Assembly: GCA_008729055.1 (NCBI GenBank)
Contig: SDUX01000002.1
Span: 7,293,485-7,357,484, forward strand
Origin: Pyropia haitanensis
Taxonomy: Eukaryota; Rhodophyta; Bangiophyceae; Bangiales; Bangiaceae
Length of the DNA: 64,000 nt
Reading direction: 5' to 3'
Shown: positions 10,058 through 22,739 of the stretch, piece after piece
How positions within the stretch are numbered: the first letter of the stretch is position 1
Layout: every line of letters begins with the position of its first letter
Notes under the pieces: model-generated
Told to the model about the DNA's origin: nothing
The model's database searches: none
What the model saw: only the letters and a program-made list of their open reading frames with translations
Translations under genes and position numbers: made by a program

Positions 10058-13000
10058 ATGGATGCACCGGCGGCGGCACGCCGGGCGCCACCGCCGCTTA
10101 CGGGGGGAGCCACCGCCGCCGCCGCCGCCGCCGCCACCGCCACCGGGCGTCGACCCGGTGGCGGCGACGGGGATGGCGCCGACGACTTGGACGACATTTT
10201 CGACTCGCTCGCATCGTCGCGGGTGGCCGCGACGGCGGCCGCCGCGCCACGGTCGGTGGTGTCGGTGTCGACGGAGGGGGAACTGTTGGAGGCGGCGGAG
10301 GGCGGTCTTGCATCCCGTGGTAGTGGACCGGGGAGGGGACGGGGAGTGGGTGGTGGTGGTGGTGGTGATGGACGTGATGGGGGTGGTGGTGGTGGCGGCG
10401 GAGGTGGGGGATGGGCGTCCTGGCTGGACACGATCGAGGCCAGCTGCGCGGCAGCAGACCTGCCGCCGACGGTGAGTGGCGTTGACTTTAACCTCGGCGG
10501 CGCGGCGCTGACGGTGGATGGGGACGACAACGGTGCTGCCGCTGCCGCCGCGGCGGCGGCACCACCTGTGGCGTCCGTGGGCCCCGCGCCCGGCACGCCC
10601 GCCGACGTGGCGTCTGCGACGGGGGGTGGCGACGGTGTTGGCGGCGACGGCCGCGGCCCGTTGCGGGGCTTTGACGCCCTGGACGAGGAGCAGCGCTTTG
10701 CGGTCGCGTCGCTGGTGTGTGTGCTCCTCAGCGCCGAAGCGGAACGGCGGCGGGCGGCGGCTGCCGCGACGGCCGCCTCAAAATCGTCAGCTGCTGCGGC
10801 TGCGGCGGCGGCGTCGGCGGCAGCGGCGTCTGCGGCGTCGGCGGCATCGTTGTCGACGGCGTCGCCGTCGGAGAAGGTACCAGTAGTCGACGGCGTCGGC
10901 GGCGCCGGAGACAGTGATGACTGCCTTGGTGGCGGTGGCAACGGTCACGGCGGTGGCGGCGGCCACGGTGGCGGCCGCGGCGGGAGTGACATGGGCCGAG
11001 GTGTGGGTCTTGGCGGCGGAGGCAGTGGCGATGCCCTCGACGAAGGGGGTGATGGCGTTGCGCCAGCCGATGGCCCCTTTTGCGCCGCCTTTGCCGACAA
11101 GCTCGTGGCCGCGGTGGGCGTGCCGCCTGGCGCGCAGGCGGCACTCCTGGCCCTGGTCGAGCGCGACGCGGACCTCGTTGGCGGCAACGCCGGTGGCGGC
11201 GGCGGCAGCGGCGATAACGGCAGCAGCAGCAAAGACCGAGCGGCGGCCGCACGGGCGGCGGCGGCGCGGACGGCGGCCGCCGAGGCCGCCGCGGCCGCCC
11301 AGTGCGCGCGGCTTGTGGGCGGCGGCGCCGCCCGCCTGGCCGCCCTGCAGGCCCTCCTCACCGTCGCGGTCGTTGGCGGCGACTATGACGCGCGCGCGCG
11401 AGTACTACTGCAGCGCGTCGCGTCGGTGCTGGGCGTCGAGTGGCCGCTGGTGGCGGCGATTGAGCTGGCCGTGGCGGTCCACCTGGCGGCCTTGCACTCG
11501 GCGGCCGCGGACGCGGCGGCGGCCATCGACGCGCCGAGAGAGGGGGGGGACGGGGCGGCCCTCGCGGTCGTGCGCTCGTCGTCGCTGCCGCACCCGCGCG
11601 CGGCGGCACCGTCGACGGACGCGCTGCCTGCTCCCGCGTCGGCGGCGGAGGCCCCCACAGGGAAAGGGACCGCCACCTCGGCGGAGTTGGTGGTGGCCAA
11701 TGGCGGCGACGCGGCGGCGTCGACGGCGGAGGGCGTCGGCGACGCCGTGTCGGCGCTCCCCCCCCCTCGCGTCTCCACCGTCGCCCGCAGGCGCCGCCGT
11801 CGCCTCCGGGACGTCAAAGTCGCCAAGCTGTCGGGCATCACCCTGGCGGGGGGCCTGCTGTTTGGCCTCACGGGCGGGCTGATTGCGCCGGCTCTGCTCG
11901 GCTCGCTGGCCGCCCTCGGCGTCGCGTCGGCCGCGACGCTGGCCGCCACCGGCGGCGTCGCGTCGGGGGCGGTCGTTGGGAGCTTGTTTGGGGTGGCGGG
12001 CATGGGGATCACGGGGAACAAGGCGCGGCGACGGCTGCGGACGTGGGTGGGGGAGTTTGAGTTTGAGCGACCGGGGGACCCGCGCATCGCCCGCGCGCGC
12101 GCCCGGCGGGCAGACCGGGAACGCGGCCACAAGGGGGGGGCGGGGGGGGTGCTGGGGGCGGCGGCGCCGGTGGTGGTGGCGGCGGAACCGGCGTCACCGA
12201 CGCGGACGTGGCGGTGGCCGAGGCGGCGGCGGTAGAGGCAGAGGCGGAGATTCGGGCGGCGGCAGCCAAGAAGAAGCGGGGCGGGGGAGGGCGCAGCTGG
12301 AGCCGCATGCTGCGGGGCAAGTCCAAGCGTCCATCGCAGGGGGCGTCGTTGAAGCAGTCGGGGGCGGCGACCAAGCCGCCGTTGCCGTCTTCTTCGCTGC
12401 CGGCGACTTGTGGAGCGGGGGATGGCGCTGCTGCCAGCACCGACGGGCTGCCGTCTGCCGCCGAGGGCCCCTCCGCGGCATCGTCGGGGCCCAGCTCACC
12501 CGAAGACTTGATCACCCACGTGGACGACACGGAGGACTTCTTTGGCGCCGTGGACGCGGACGAGCACACGCTCGTCAGCAGCAGCGGCTCGTCCACGTCG
12601 AGCAGCCGCACCGGCCGCCCGTCAGTAGGGGTGGCGGCGACGGGCAACCCGCCACCGCGTGCGTCATCGGTGCCCGGTGCGGCCCGCGCGCCGAGCTCGC
12701 TGCCGCTCGAGCCGTCTACGTCGGCGCCCATCAGTGGGCGGACCGCCCCCGTGCCCCCCCCGTCGACGTGCGATGGGAGCGAGGCGTCGGCCACGTCGGC
12801 AACCTCTGCGGCGCCCGACATCATGGACGAGGAGGCCTACCCTGATTTTCCTGGCGGGCGCGCCGGCCTCGACGCCCTCGACCCGTCGCTGCACGTGACC
12901 ATCTGCGTGCCCGCGTGGCTCCATGAGAGCACCTTTGGGTCGTCGCTCGCCCAGTTTGAGGTGGCCCTCCAGACGCTCCTCCCGTACTCGCAGCACGCTG

Positions 13001-15275
13001 CGCTGCGGTGGGAGAGCGGCCGGCTGGTGCAGATGGGCCACGCCTTTGCTCGCTTTTGGGCGTCCAAGGCGACGGTCACGACCATCCAGCAGGCCTACCC
13101 GCATGTGGTCGCGGCGGCGTCGTCGGTGGGCGGCATGCTCGCCGCGTCCATCGCCCTCCCCTTGACTGTCATCTCGTGCCTCGACTATGTGGACAACCCA
13201 TGGTCGGTGTGCATCAGCCGGGCGAATGGGGCTGGGGAGGAGCTGGCCGACGTGCTCGCCGCCCGCACGTACGGCCGCCGGCCTGTGACGCTGATTGGGT
13301 ACAGCCTGGGCGCGCGGGTCGTCTTCAAGGCCCTCAAGAGCTTGGCTGCGCGCGGTGCATACGGGATTGTCGACAATGCCTTTCTGCTGGGCGCGCCCGT
13401 GTCGGCGTCCCCCGCCTCGTGGCGCGCCGCGCAGACGGTCGTATCGGGCCGCCTCGTCAATGGATATTGCAGCTCCGATTGGGCACTAGCCTACTTTCAT
13501 CGGGGCGTTGGCCACGGGGTGTACGTGGCGGGGCTGCGGCCCGTCACGACACCGGGGGTAGAGAATGTGGACATGAGCAAGTTTGGTGTGGCCGGCCACC
13601 GGGGGCTGTCTGAAGCCCTGCCGCGGGCCCTCCACGCGCTCGGCGTGTCGACGGGGCGGATCACCATGCCGCCAGCGCCACTACCGGGGAGCTCTTCCGC
13701 GGACGGGGGGGTGGAGAGCACGGCGCTGGTCGTGGCCACGGCCCACTCGGTGGGCGGTGACGGTGGCGGGCTGTCGTCGTCCAAGGCTGACGAGGCCACG
13801 ACGGTGGCCGCTGCAGACGGCGAGTTTTGGTTGGCGGGGAATGGTGCCTCGGCAGGCAGCGTTGCGGCATCGTCGGCTGACGGCCGGGGACCTCCAGGGC
13901 TGAAAGGCACGCACAAGAGAGGCAAGCATGGTGTTGGTGGCGGCAAGTGGTTTGGCAGCGCTTGGCCGTCTTGGTCTTCGCCCAAGAGGGGGCGCAGCCG
14001 CCCGGCGACGGTCGGCGCCAATGGCGCCGACGACCGGGGGAAGGACGGAACGGGGGATCCTGCTGCGTTTGATGGCGTCCGTGGCAGCGGTCAGGACCTT
14101 ATGGCTTCCCTTCCGCCCCCCGTCTCGGCTTCTGGCGCATTCGACGCGGTTGTGCCGGGTGCTCACACTGCCGATGCTGCAGGCGGGTCGGCTTTGGCGG
14201 CAGCCAATGGCGGCGAGGCGCCCGCTGCGGCCGGCGGCCCGGACCCGTCGTCGGACCTCGATGCCCAGTTCCAAGCCTACCTCCGCCGCCACAACGTACG
14301 GCTACCGTCAGAGGACGCGGACGGCCTGGGCGGCGCGCTTCCGGGTAGCGGTGGCGATGCCAGCTCTGGGGACGACACCCCCCTCCGAACAGTGGTGCTC
14401 CCGCTCAGTATTGAGCTTACCGAGCGCCGCGCGCGCCCGTTCCTCGCCCCCGGCATGGCGTACCCCATCTCGGTCGGGCACGTGCTGACCAACGCGGCGG
14501 ACGAGCAACGGGGCCTGGTCGTTCGCCTGTGGGAGGGCGCCGTCTCGTCGACGGTGCCGCTAGCGCTTGGCCGCCGCGGCTCCCGCACCTACCCGCGGCT
14601 GCTCGCGTCGGTGGAACTCGGCTGGGCCCGCCCGCGGCCGCGCGGCACCATGCGCTTTTCTGTGACTCTATCTATGGAAGAGGACGGCGATGTGGTGCTC
14701 CGCGTGTCGCGGCAGATGACGACGCCCACGACGGAAGGGGGGCACCCGCCACCCCGGCGCCCCGGCGGGACCCGCTGGTGGACGCGCAGCTGCCGCCGCC
14801 AGTGGCGGCGGCGCCCGTCCCCGACGCGGATGAGATTGACAGCGACGCTGGGGAGGACGTCCTGACCGCCGAGGCGCGCATCCCCGCCGCTCGCCTGTGC
14901 TCCCACACCGAGGCCCGGTCCATGGAGGAAGCGGAGCGGGAGGGCAAGCGGCGGTCCAAAGCCAAGGCCTCCGCCGCCGGCGCGGCCGTCGATGGGGCGG
15001 ACAAGAAGGACGGAGGGGGAGGCGGCGGCGACGGAGGGCCACCACCCCTGCTGGCGCTTCCCGCCCCACCGTCGCCGCCACCACCAACGACAGCGTCGGC
15101 GGGGGCGGCGGCGCCGGCCGGAGCGGGCGCGGCTGCGTCGACCGCCGGCGGCGGGGCGGCGGCGCCGGCCGACGGCGCCGACGTGGTCCTATTTTCCGCC
15201 CCGTCGGCGGGGATTAATGTGGAGGAGGGGTGGTGGCAGGACGGTGACGCGGCACGCCAGCAACAGGAGCCATAA
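10058..15275 (+). CDS. TMCO4/DUF726-type membrane protein with alpha/beta-hydrolase fold, frame broken twice
   Basis: One gene read in three successive frames: 10058 to about 12135, about 12150 to about 14737, and about 14750 to 15275. One missing base at each junction would give about 1739 residues. The N-terminal third is Ala/Gly-rich and disordered, with a folded part near FCAAFADKLVAAVGVPPGA and VLLQRVASVLGVEWPLV. Residues about 590-653 are hydrophobic: KLSGITLAGGLLFGLTGGLI, then GSLFGVAGMGITGNKARRRL and GEFEFERP, the membrane-anchor segment of the family. A long low-complexity insertion separates this from LHVTICVPAWLHE and the hydrolase core, whose nucleophile-elbow-like GYSLGA lies at 13297-13314. 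LVNGYCSSDWALAYFHRG and GVENVDMS are also typical of DUF726. The C-terminal part (IELTERRARPFLAPGMAYPI) is outside the family as I know it. Relatives are ER/Golgi membrane proteins of unclear enzymatic role. Family is confident; the exact model is not. Confidence 0.8.
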
Positions 15276-18200
15276 CACGCTGGCGCGCCCGTCGTTGCGC
15301 GGGGTGATGCGGGGACTCATCCTGTCCTTCTCTTTTCCTTTTTGTTTTTTGTTTGTTGAAAGGTGGGCGTGGGAGTCGAACAGGGGTCACGGTCTCGGGG
15401 GCACTCCTCATGTTGAACCGTGACCAGCCAGGTTAGAGGCGGTGCCGCCGTTGCGCACGGCGTCTGCGGGAGCGTGTGCCTCCAGGTGGTCGCCGTGTCT
15501 GTCGGAGGGCGACGACGCCGCGCCTGACCACGCCGGTGGTGCCGCGCAGTGAGCCGCGTCACCATGAGGCTGGTCAAGCGGCCCGGCGCGTAGCCGCGCA
15601 GGCGCTGCGCTTGCCACTCCCCGCGGAGGTGCTGACACTGCCAGCGCAGCAGGCGGCGCCTCACCAATGATGGTGTGTCCATTTGGACGGCACGCGGGGG
15701 TCCGAGCCACGCGGCATGCCACCGGCATCCGCTACCGCCGTGGTCTGCCCGTGTCCTTGTGACCCATGTTGCCGCATGACCCTGACGTGGTCTGGCTGAA
15801 GTGGCTCACTGTCGCGTCGGGCTCTGCCCGGAATCCCCATCGTTGGGGTCTTCCCCTTGGGAGTAGCGTGCATTGGGATCTGGTCGCGGGGACTGCAGCG
15901 GCGGACGTGGATGCGCTCAAGAAGAACACCCCCAGTCACTCTGTCGATGGCCCCAGTCATGCTGTTTCTGTGCCTACCGTGACACTGTTCTCTCCTACGC
16001 TGGTTGACAACCAATGGTCGTCAATCATTGGCCAAATTTTCATATGAGATGTCAGGCTGTGACAAGGAATACTGCGATGTGTACTAGCACTGACATCAAT
16101 CGCCAAGAACAGTTGGCGACCTTCGCTAGGCCGTCCGCCGGTCGCCCTCCTCGCCACGGTGTCCTCACCGACCTCTTGGTGCACCTCGCGGCATCTTGTC
16201 AAACCTGCAGATTGTTCTTAGCCAGCCTTGTTCGATACGCGCAGCGCGGCTCGCCCACGTCAAACACCCGCGAGCCGCCTCGGCGGGCCGAGGTGCAGCA
16301 GCCCTAGTGGGTCGTTTCAGGTGCAGCATACGCGTGCGCCATTTATATGTTTCGACCATCCTCGCTAGCGTCTGCCCGCTCGCGAACACCCCGCGACGTG
16401 TCTTCTAGTGGTCGACTATCGCTTGTCAAGTCCGCAGCCGGCAGTTGCCCTCATGGTCAACTGTGCTGGGCCAAGAAACGCTACGGCCCAGCACTTCCAC
16501 CAAATGAACGGTGGCGACCTCGACGAGAGTGAATCTCGACTCGCGCAAGGCCCTTACACAGGTCCCATCAATGTGCGGCCCCGCCAAGGGACCCGGCGTC
16601 GAGCGGTCCAATTCCGTCTGTTTGCAAACACTGCGACGAGAGCGCGCCGGCTCAGAAAGAGGCCCGTCCATCCAATCCAACACGCGGACGCAACCACAGA
16701 GCGGTAGCCAACTTCGAACCCGTCCTCGGCGGCCACTCCAGGGCCTCAACGTGGAGGCCCCGAGTGCCGCGCAGGAACCCGCTCACCTCACCTGTTTCAT
16801 AATGCACAGACCGCCTGGCAGACTGTCTGTCAAGTGTCTGTCCCTTGCCGGGCTCGCTGGCCACGACCTCCACGTGGGGTTGGCCCTTGTCATCGCGTTG
16901 GCGGCGGCTTGCTCTCACCAGGCGTCTTCCACCACCTCCGCGCGATGCGGAATGCGGTTCGTGAATGGCCTCGCTCCCGCGCCCGTCGAGGCTCCCGGCG
17001 ACGCCCAGCAGGGACACCGAGAAGACAGGTGCGCTGACGACATGCTTCATGGGTGAACCGGCTGGCAAGGGGCGGACCGGGGACGCCTCCCCAGGGAGGG
17101 CAGGGAGAGAGAAACGAACAAAGGGCACGGCGGAAGCCGCCGAGTTGTGCGCTACTTATGTTCGCGCAGAGTGAGCCAGCCGCCCGCCGCCAATCGCGTT
17201 GGGGGGTGCCCTCGCCAGAGCGTGGATGTCTCCGCGTCGTGGATGCGTCTTCTGATTGGGCAGGCGAGTATGTAGCACGCGTCTCGTGGCTCCACTGTCT
17301 GGGCCGCACGGGTGGAGCCGCGTCGTTCGACCGTCCCCGGCGATGCCAAGACCGCGCTGCATCGAGTGGTCAGCGTGGCCCTGACGGTCCCGCACGAGGG
17401 AGATGCCACCGGGAGTGGAGGCGGGTGCCTCCGCGGATGGCGCAACTGTCGTGAAGTTTTCTTGATTGCCGCCTCAAAATGGTCGTCTGCGCGAGCACCG
17501 TCCCGGGCGCGGGGGGGGGGCCCCGACCGGTCCTCCGCTCCCCTTCCGCGAGGGCGCTCGCCCAGCACAGCCCCCGCAGAGCGGGGCCCGAGGACCCCTG
17601 GGAGCCCGTGTCTGCATCCGAGGAGAACCGCGCGTGCGGGAGGCGGATCAAGAGCCCCACACGGCTCGCGCCGAGTGGCAGGCGGCACGTCCAGCGTTTT
17701 CGTGGGCCCGTCACTTGTACGCTCCCCACGTGGATGTCAGCTGCACGACGGGCCGCCGCGTAGAGGCCATATGCACGGCGTCCACGTTGTCCACGGCGGT
17801 TTTTGTAGACCGCCGCCGTCGCCACCGCCGCCGCCGCCGGGCCCACCGACGGGTACCGCCCCGGCTGGGGCGGCGGCACACCACCGCCGTCGGGGTGGGC
17901 CCGACAAAGTCGCAGACCGCCGGCGTCGGGGCGGGCAACGGCCGCCGCCCAGACCGCCCAGCGACAGCGACCGAGCGGCCGCTGCGCGCTCCGCCGTCGC
18001 GCGCGTTGCAATGAGGCCCAGCAGAAGGAACTGAGCGGCCGCCGCGCGCTGCGCCACCCCTACACCACCTTTCCTTTTGTCCGCAGTTGCGACCCCGCCC
18101 TCCCCCCACCAACGAACGGGGTGGTTCCCCCCGGCAGGCGGACCTGATTTGTCCACCTTGAACGTTGGCTTCGCGACACCTCGGCAAGCCGGGGGTGGCA

Positions 18201-19517
18201 CAACAACCGCAGGGGAGCCACCGACGTGTCCGCACCGCACGAGCCGCGGGGCAAGCCGCCGTTCTTGCCTTGTCCGGCAGCACCTGACAGTGCCGGAACC
18301 GGATCGGCTTGGGCGACTGTTGCCACTAGGCGAGGGGCGGGGGGAGGCCTCGGGGAGCCGACGATTTTTGGGGAGAGGACTGCAGCCGGGCCAACCATCC
18401 CCGGTCCGGTCCTGGCCACGAAGGGAACATGGTGGGGTGGGGAGTCCGCAATGTGGAGGCGGACCGATGTGACGGCGGCGGCTCTCGCCGCGGCCGCTGG
18501 TCCTTTGCCGCCCTGTGGCCCTCCCGGCCGCAATCTCCGTGGTGCTTTCACCACCTCCCAGCTTGGCGCGCGTGTCAGGCACTGTATGTTTGGTCGTTTG
18601 GGTCCCCAAGGGCGCGAGTGGGCCAGCGCGTGGCCGCAGAAACCTTGACAAACGCGTCTGGCCGGCCCAGCGGCAAGGGATTTTCCGCCGCCGCCGCGCA
18701 CACAGGTGGCGGGCCGTCTGCTGGCGGCTGTGCCTGCAGAGCAACTGCCGGACCAGCGCGGCCGCGCACACGGCGGAAGGGTGGTGGCGCCGTCGCATCC
18801 GCCACGCCACGCCACTCTGTCCTCCCTGTTTGCGTGCGAAAGCGCGACCTCTCTCGCCGCACACCCCTCGTGGCGGCTCCCCCCCCCCCCCGCCCCCGCC
18901 CCGAGACCCAGCGTGACTGCCATTGTCTCGCAAGCCCTAGCTAGAGCCAGTGCTGGAGTACTCAACGGCGGGAGTGGCGAGAAGGCGCGCGGCCCGCGCG
19001 GGCTTGCGGTGACTGGGACGGCGTGGCCACAAACACACACCAGCGTGCGCACGACGCGGCCGCGGCGGGTTCTTGTTGTGTGCGTGTGCTTGCTTCGGCT
19101 GGGCGTTCTTCGCCTGCCGCCCGTGCCACCTCCCCGTGCGCCTCTGTGCCCCACGCTATCCCCCCGCTGCACCTCGGTTGTTCTCTCTGTCGTGCGGGGT
19201 GGCGTATTGGGTCTCGGCTCGAGCGGCAGCCACGCCACCCGTCGCGCCCGGTGCCGAACGTCCGCGCACCGCCGTGCAGAGTACATAAGCGCGAGCCGCC
19301 GGCCGACGTTGGCATCCTGGCGGGGGGGCACGCCTCCCCCCGCGCACCCGCCCAGCCCCCAGCGGTGGGCGAGGCAGCCGTCGTCGTGACGCGGCACACA
19401 GCCACGCAGCCCTCCTCTCCTCCCCTCCCCCTAACGTCTTCGTGTCTCCCCCGCTTCCCCGACCACCACCCTCCCGCCGCCGCCCCCCCTCCCTCTTACC
19501 CCCCTCCACCAGGCCGT
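15276..19517. other. 4.2-kb gene-poor region
   Basis: No recognisable protein on either strand. Near 15385-15425 there is a 9-bp perfect inverted repeat (GGTCACGGT / ACCGTGACC) with a 23-base loop. About 15760-16540 is less GC-rich and looks like ordinary non-coding or inserted sequence. 17500-19400 is GC-rich, with long frames on the minus strand that are Arg/Gly/Pro-biased and carry no motif. The last 150 bp are C-rich leader sequence of the zinc-finger gene. Confidence 0.4.
15385..15425. other. 9-bp inverted repeat, possible hairpin
   Basis: GGTCACGGT at 15385-15393 pairs perfectly with ACCGTGACC at 15417-15425, about 110 bp after the stop of the DUF726 gene. It could be a 3'-UTR structure. 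It does not fold as a tRNA. Confidence 0.5.
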
Positions 19518-21224
19518 ATGGACGGCCTCCGCGGGGATCTGCTCATCATGCAATCGCCTCCGCCCCCACTCGAAGGCGCGTCGTGGTGGGATGCCGCCTC
19601 CCCCGCCGCCCCCGGGGAGCCCCCCCGCGGGGCAGCCAACGTGTACGACGCGTTTCATTCTTCCTCAAGCGTCAGCGACGCGGTCGCCGAGGGCGGTGCG
19701 GGCGGCATGGTGGGCGTCGCCGCCGCCGCGGCGGTGGCGCTCGACTCGATGGCCCCCCGCGGCGACCGCCACGGCGACCGCGGCGACCGCGGCGGCGGCG
19801 GCGGGGCGCCCAGGCGCCCAGGCGGTGGTGGCGGCTACGGCTCGAGCGGCGGGGGCGGGGGCGGTGGCGACGGCCGCCATCCCGTGACAAGCCAAGGCCA
19901 AGGGTCGCTGCCCCCGTCGGGGGCCGCCCAGGAGCTCGGCTGGGCGTTTGCCGCCGGCCCGGGGGCGTCGCCCAAGACCGCCGCCCCCCCCAGCGGCGCC
20001 CACCACGACGGGTACGCCACGGCGCCTGTGGCCGCATCGGCGGGGATGCTGCCGGCGCCGGCCGCCTCTGGGCAAGGCGGCGCCGGCGGCTGGGCGTCGG
20101 CCGCTGACGAGGCGCGCCCCCGCTACGCCCCCTACCCTGCCCGTGGGGAGTGGGCGCCACCGCCGCCACCACACGAAGCGCCCGCAGGGCCGTCTCTGTA
20201 TCCACCGTCCCGGTACGCGCCCGCCGGGGGGGACGAGCCCGTCGCGTCGGCGGCGCCGCGCTGGTCGTCGTTTGCTTATGGCGACGGCGACCGGCGGGGG
20301 CGCGCGCCGGTCGCGCCGCCGGCGCGGCTCGAGTGCATCAAGCCAGCGAATAGCGGCGTGCCGCTGCTTTACCCCCCCGCCCCCCCCCCGGCGCCGCCAG
20401 TGGCGGTTGGAAGCGTCCCGCGGGGTGCGTACGGTGCACCACCGGCGCACGTGCCGGTCGGGTGGTCGGGGGTGCCCATGGCGGCGCCACCGCCGCTGCC
20501 GCCACCCCCACCGGCACCCCCAGGCGTGACGGCCTACCACTCGGCGCCGCTGCTCAAGACCACCGACGGCCCGGTGCCGCTTCCTCCCCCAGTCGCGTCG
20601 GCGTCCCCCCCACGGCCTGGCGCGTCGTCGGCTGGCGCCCCCACCACGGCCGGCAGCGGGCGCCCCCGCCGGCACGCGTGCCCTCAGTGCGACCGCGCCT
20701 TCACCGAGCGCTCCAACCTGACCAAGCACCTCACCGCCGTCCACCTCCGCCTCCGCCCGCACGTGTGCGTCACGTGCAACGCGGCGTTTGCGGCGCGGTG
20801 CAACCTCTTCAAGCACCGCACCGCGGTGCACGACCGCGCCCGCCCGCACGCGTGCGCCACCTGCGGCGCCGCGTTTGCCGAGCGGAACAAACGGGACAAG
20901 CATGCGGCGACGGTGCACGGCGGGGAGCGTCGGCACTGCTGCGACCGCTGCCCGGCGCGGTTTGGCCAGGCGTCGGACCTCCGCCGCCACACGCGGGTCG
21001 TCCACGATGGCGAGCGCGCGTGGGCTTGCACCGACTGTGGGCGCCGGTTTGGGCGCAAGGCGACGCTGGCGTACCACCAGCGGGTCGTCCACGGGGGGGG
21101 GGGGAGGGCGGGTCGGCCGACTGAGCAGCGGCGGGAGGGGGGGGAGCTCGGCTGGCCGCCGCGGGGCCTTTATCTAGACGACGGAGCGGTGGGAAGCGAT
21201 TTTTATGAAGAGGAGGGGATATGA
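19518..21224 (+). CDS. C2H2 zinc-finger protein, five fingers
   Basis: Probable sequence-specific DNA-binding protein of 568 residues, starting MDGLRGDLLIMQSPPPP at the ATG after a C-rich leader. Residues 1 to about 380 are disordered and rich in Pro, Gly, Ala and Tyr, resembling an activation or interaction region. From residue 386 there are five consecutive C2H2 fingers, each C-x2-C-x12-H-x4-H. They begin CPQCDRAFTERSNLTKHL, CVTCNAAFAARCNLFKHR, CATCGAAFAERNKRDKHA, CDRCPARFGQASDLRRHT and CTDCGRRFGRKATLAYHQ. Linkers such as VHDGERAW are variants of the TGEKP linker. The tail after finger five is short, basic and Gly-rich. No target genes can be inferred. It lies convergent to the FAD synthetase gene, 388 bp apart. 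Confidence 0.85.
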   Translation: MDGLRGDLLIMQSPPPPLEGASWWDAASPAAPGEPPRGAANVYDAFHSSSSVSDAVAEGGAGGMVGVAAAAAVALDSMAPRGDRHGDRGDRGGGGGAPRRPGGGGGYGSSGGGGGGGDGRHPVTSQGQGSLPPSGAAQELGWAFAAGPGASPKTAAPPSGAHHDGYATAPVAASAGMLPAPAASGQGGAGGWASAADEARPRYAPYPARGEWAPPPPPHEAPAGPSLYPPSRYAPAGGDEPVASAAPRWSSFAYGDGDRRGRAPVAPPARLECIKPANSGVPLLYPPAPPPAPPVAVGSVPRGAYGAPPAHVPVGWSGVPMAAPPPLPPPPPAPPGVTAYHSAPLLKTTDGPVPLPPPVASASPPRPGASSAGAPTTAGSGRPRRHACPQCDRAFTERSNLTKHLTAVHLRLRPHVCVTCNAAFAARCNLFKHRTAVHDRARPHACATCGAAFAERNKRDKHAATVHGGERRHCCDRCPARFGQASDLRRHTRVVHDGERAWACTDCGRRFGRKATLAYHQRVVHGGGGRAGRPTEQRREGGELGWPPRGLYLDDGAVGSDFYEEEGI

Positions 21225-21612
21225 GAGAACACAGGCTGGTGTCAGGGCAGGTGCGCTCGCATCGGGAAAGGGTGTATCAGCTGGGTCCGGTGTGAGTTCA
21301 TGTGCTCGTGGACTAAAGACGGAGCCTGGCCCAAGAGGCAAACGCCCTCATAGTAAGCTGACGACCGAGGGGCAGAGAGACGGTGCTGAGCCAAAGGAAC
21401 ACGGGTCCCATGGCGAGTGAGGCGGCGGCTGCTCTCAAGTGTGGGGGCGTCCCGCCAGACGTGGGAACCAGTCAAACAGGACACGCCTCGCGCGCACTCT
21501 GGGTGTCTGGCAGAAGGGATGACGGTCGCACCTGGCAAGGCCCGCCCCGGATGGCCGTGTCGTCCGAGTTGCCTCTCACGTTTTCGTCGTTGTTGGGCGC
21601 ACTCGTCGGCGT
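21225..21612. other. 388-bp convergent spacer
   Basis: Lies between the stop of the zinc-finger gene (plus) and the stop of the FAD synthetase gene (minus), so it should hold both 3' UTRs. Nothing else seen. Confidence 0.5.
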
Positions 21613-22701
21613 TCAGGCACCGGCCATTGTCTCCGCCCCCCCACCCCCGCTCTCATGCCCCAAATGGCCTGATCCCCATTGCTCGGCGCTGCCTCCAGTC
21701 CCCCCCCTCCCCTGCGTGCCGCGCATCCGCCGCGTGTCTCCTTCCCACCCCCCCCCCCGCCACCTGCGCCACGCCCAACGCCGCTCACCCCCCCCCCCCA
21801 CGCGCTCCACAAAGTCAATGCTCACCTCACACTCGGTGCACGGGCGCTCCCCCCCCACCGCCTCGAGGTCCACCCGGTGGCCCCCCGGCCGCACCTGCGC
21901 CAGCGTATGCACCGGCGCGCCCCGCCCCCGCACGCGGACAACCACCGCGTAGGCGCCCGCGGCGGGTACCTGGTTGACAAACTCGCCGGTCACCACCCCG
22001 CCACCACCGCCGCCGCCACCGTCACCGCCGCCGGCGTCCCCATCCGCACACCCCCCCTCCCCGCCACTGAGCACTTGCCCCCAAAGCCGGTGCGGGCGGC
22101 CCATCAGCTGGCCCGCCAGCCACACCTCCCCCGCGCCCAGCGCGGTACGGACGCGGGTGGACGACACCGCCGCGCCGCCGACGGGCACCTTACCGACGAC
22201 CGCGACCGCCAGGCCGCGGGCGGGCGCGAGCGCACGCAGCTCCGCCACCCCCGCCGCCGCGCGGTGGCCAAACCGCCAGTCCTCCCCACACACAATCGCC
22301 GACGCGCCGAGGCCGGCGAGGCCCGCCACGGGCGACGCTGCGGGCACCGCCGCCGTCGCCGCCGCCGCGCCGGCGTCGGTGTCCTCCCCACCGCCACCAC
22401 CGCCGCCAAGGCCGCCGCCGCCGCTGCCGCTGCCGCTGCCGCTGCCGCCCCCTCCCGCACCCGCCGGCGGGGCGACCAAAAAGTCGAGAAACGCGGCCGG
22501 CGACAGCCGCCGCACCGCCTCAAACGGGAGGATCCGCAGCGACACGGGCGCGCCGACGGCGCGGCCCCAGTCGCGGAGGATGGGCGGGATGTCGGCGGGC
22601 GCAACGACGGTCGCGCGCGGCGGCCACCGCAGCGCCGCGGCCATGCCGGAAAAGGTGACGAGCGTGATGGCAATGGCGGCGGGAGCGCTACCGCCGCCGC
22701 C

Positions 22702-22739
<38 letters not shown>

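Noticed and set aside
8578..10941. 787-residue open frame on the minus strand
   Set aside because: It overlaps the 5' half of the DUF726 gene antisense, is almost all Ser/Pro/Ala/Arg, has no motif, and arises from absence of stops in GC-rich DNA.
15366..15425. tRNA-like string (TTCGACTCCCACGCCC on the minus strand)
   Set aside because: The T-arm does not pair and no matching acceptor 5' strand lies at tRNA distance.
18060..19397. 445-residue minus-strand frame
   Set aside because: No domain, no plausible leader, and composition resembles shadow frames; left as intergenic.
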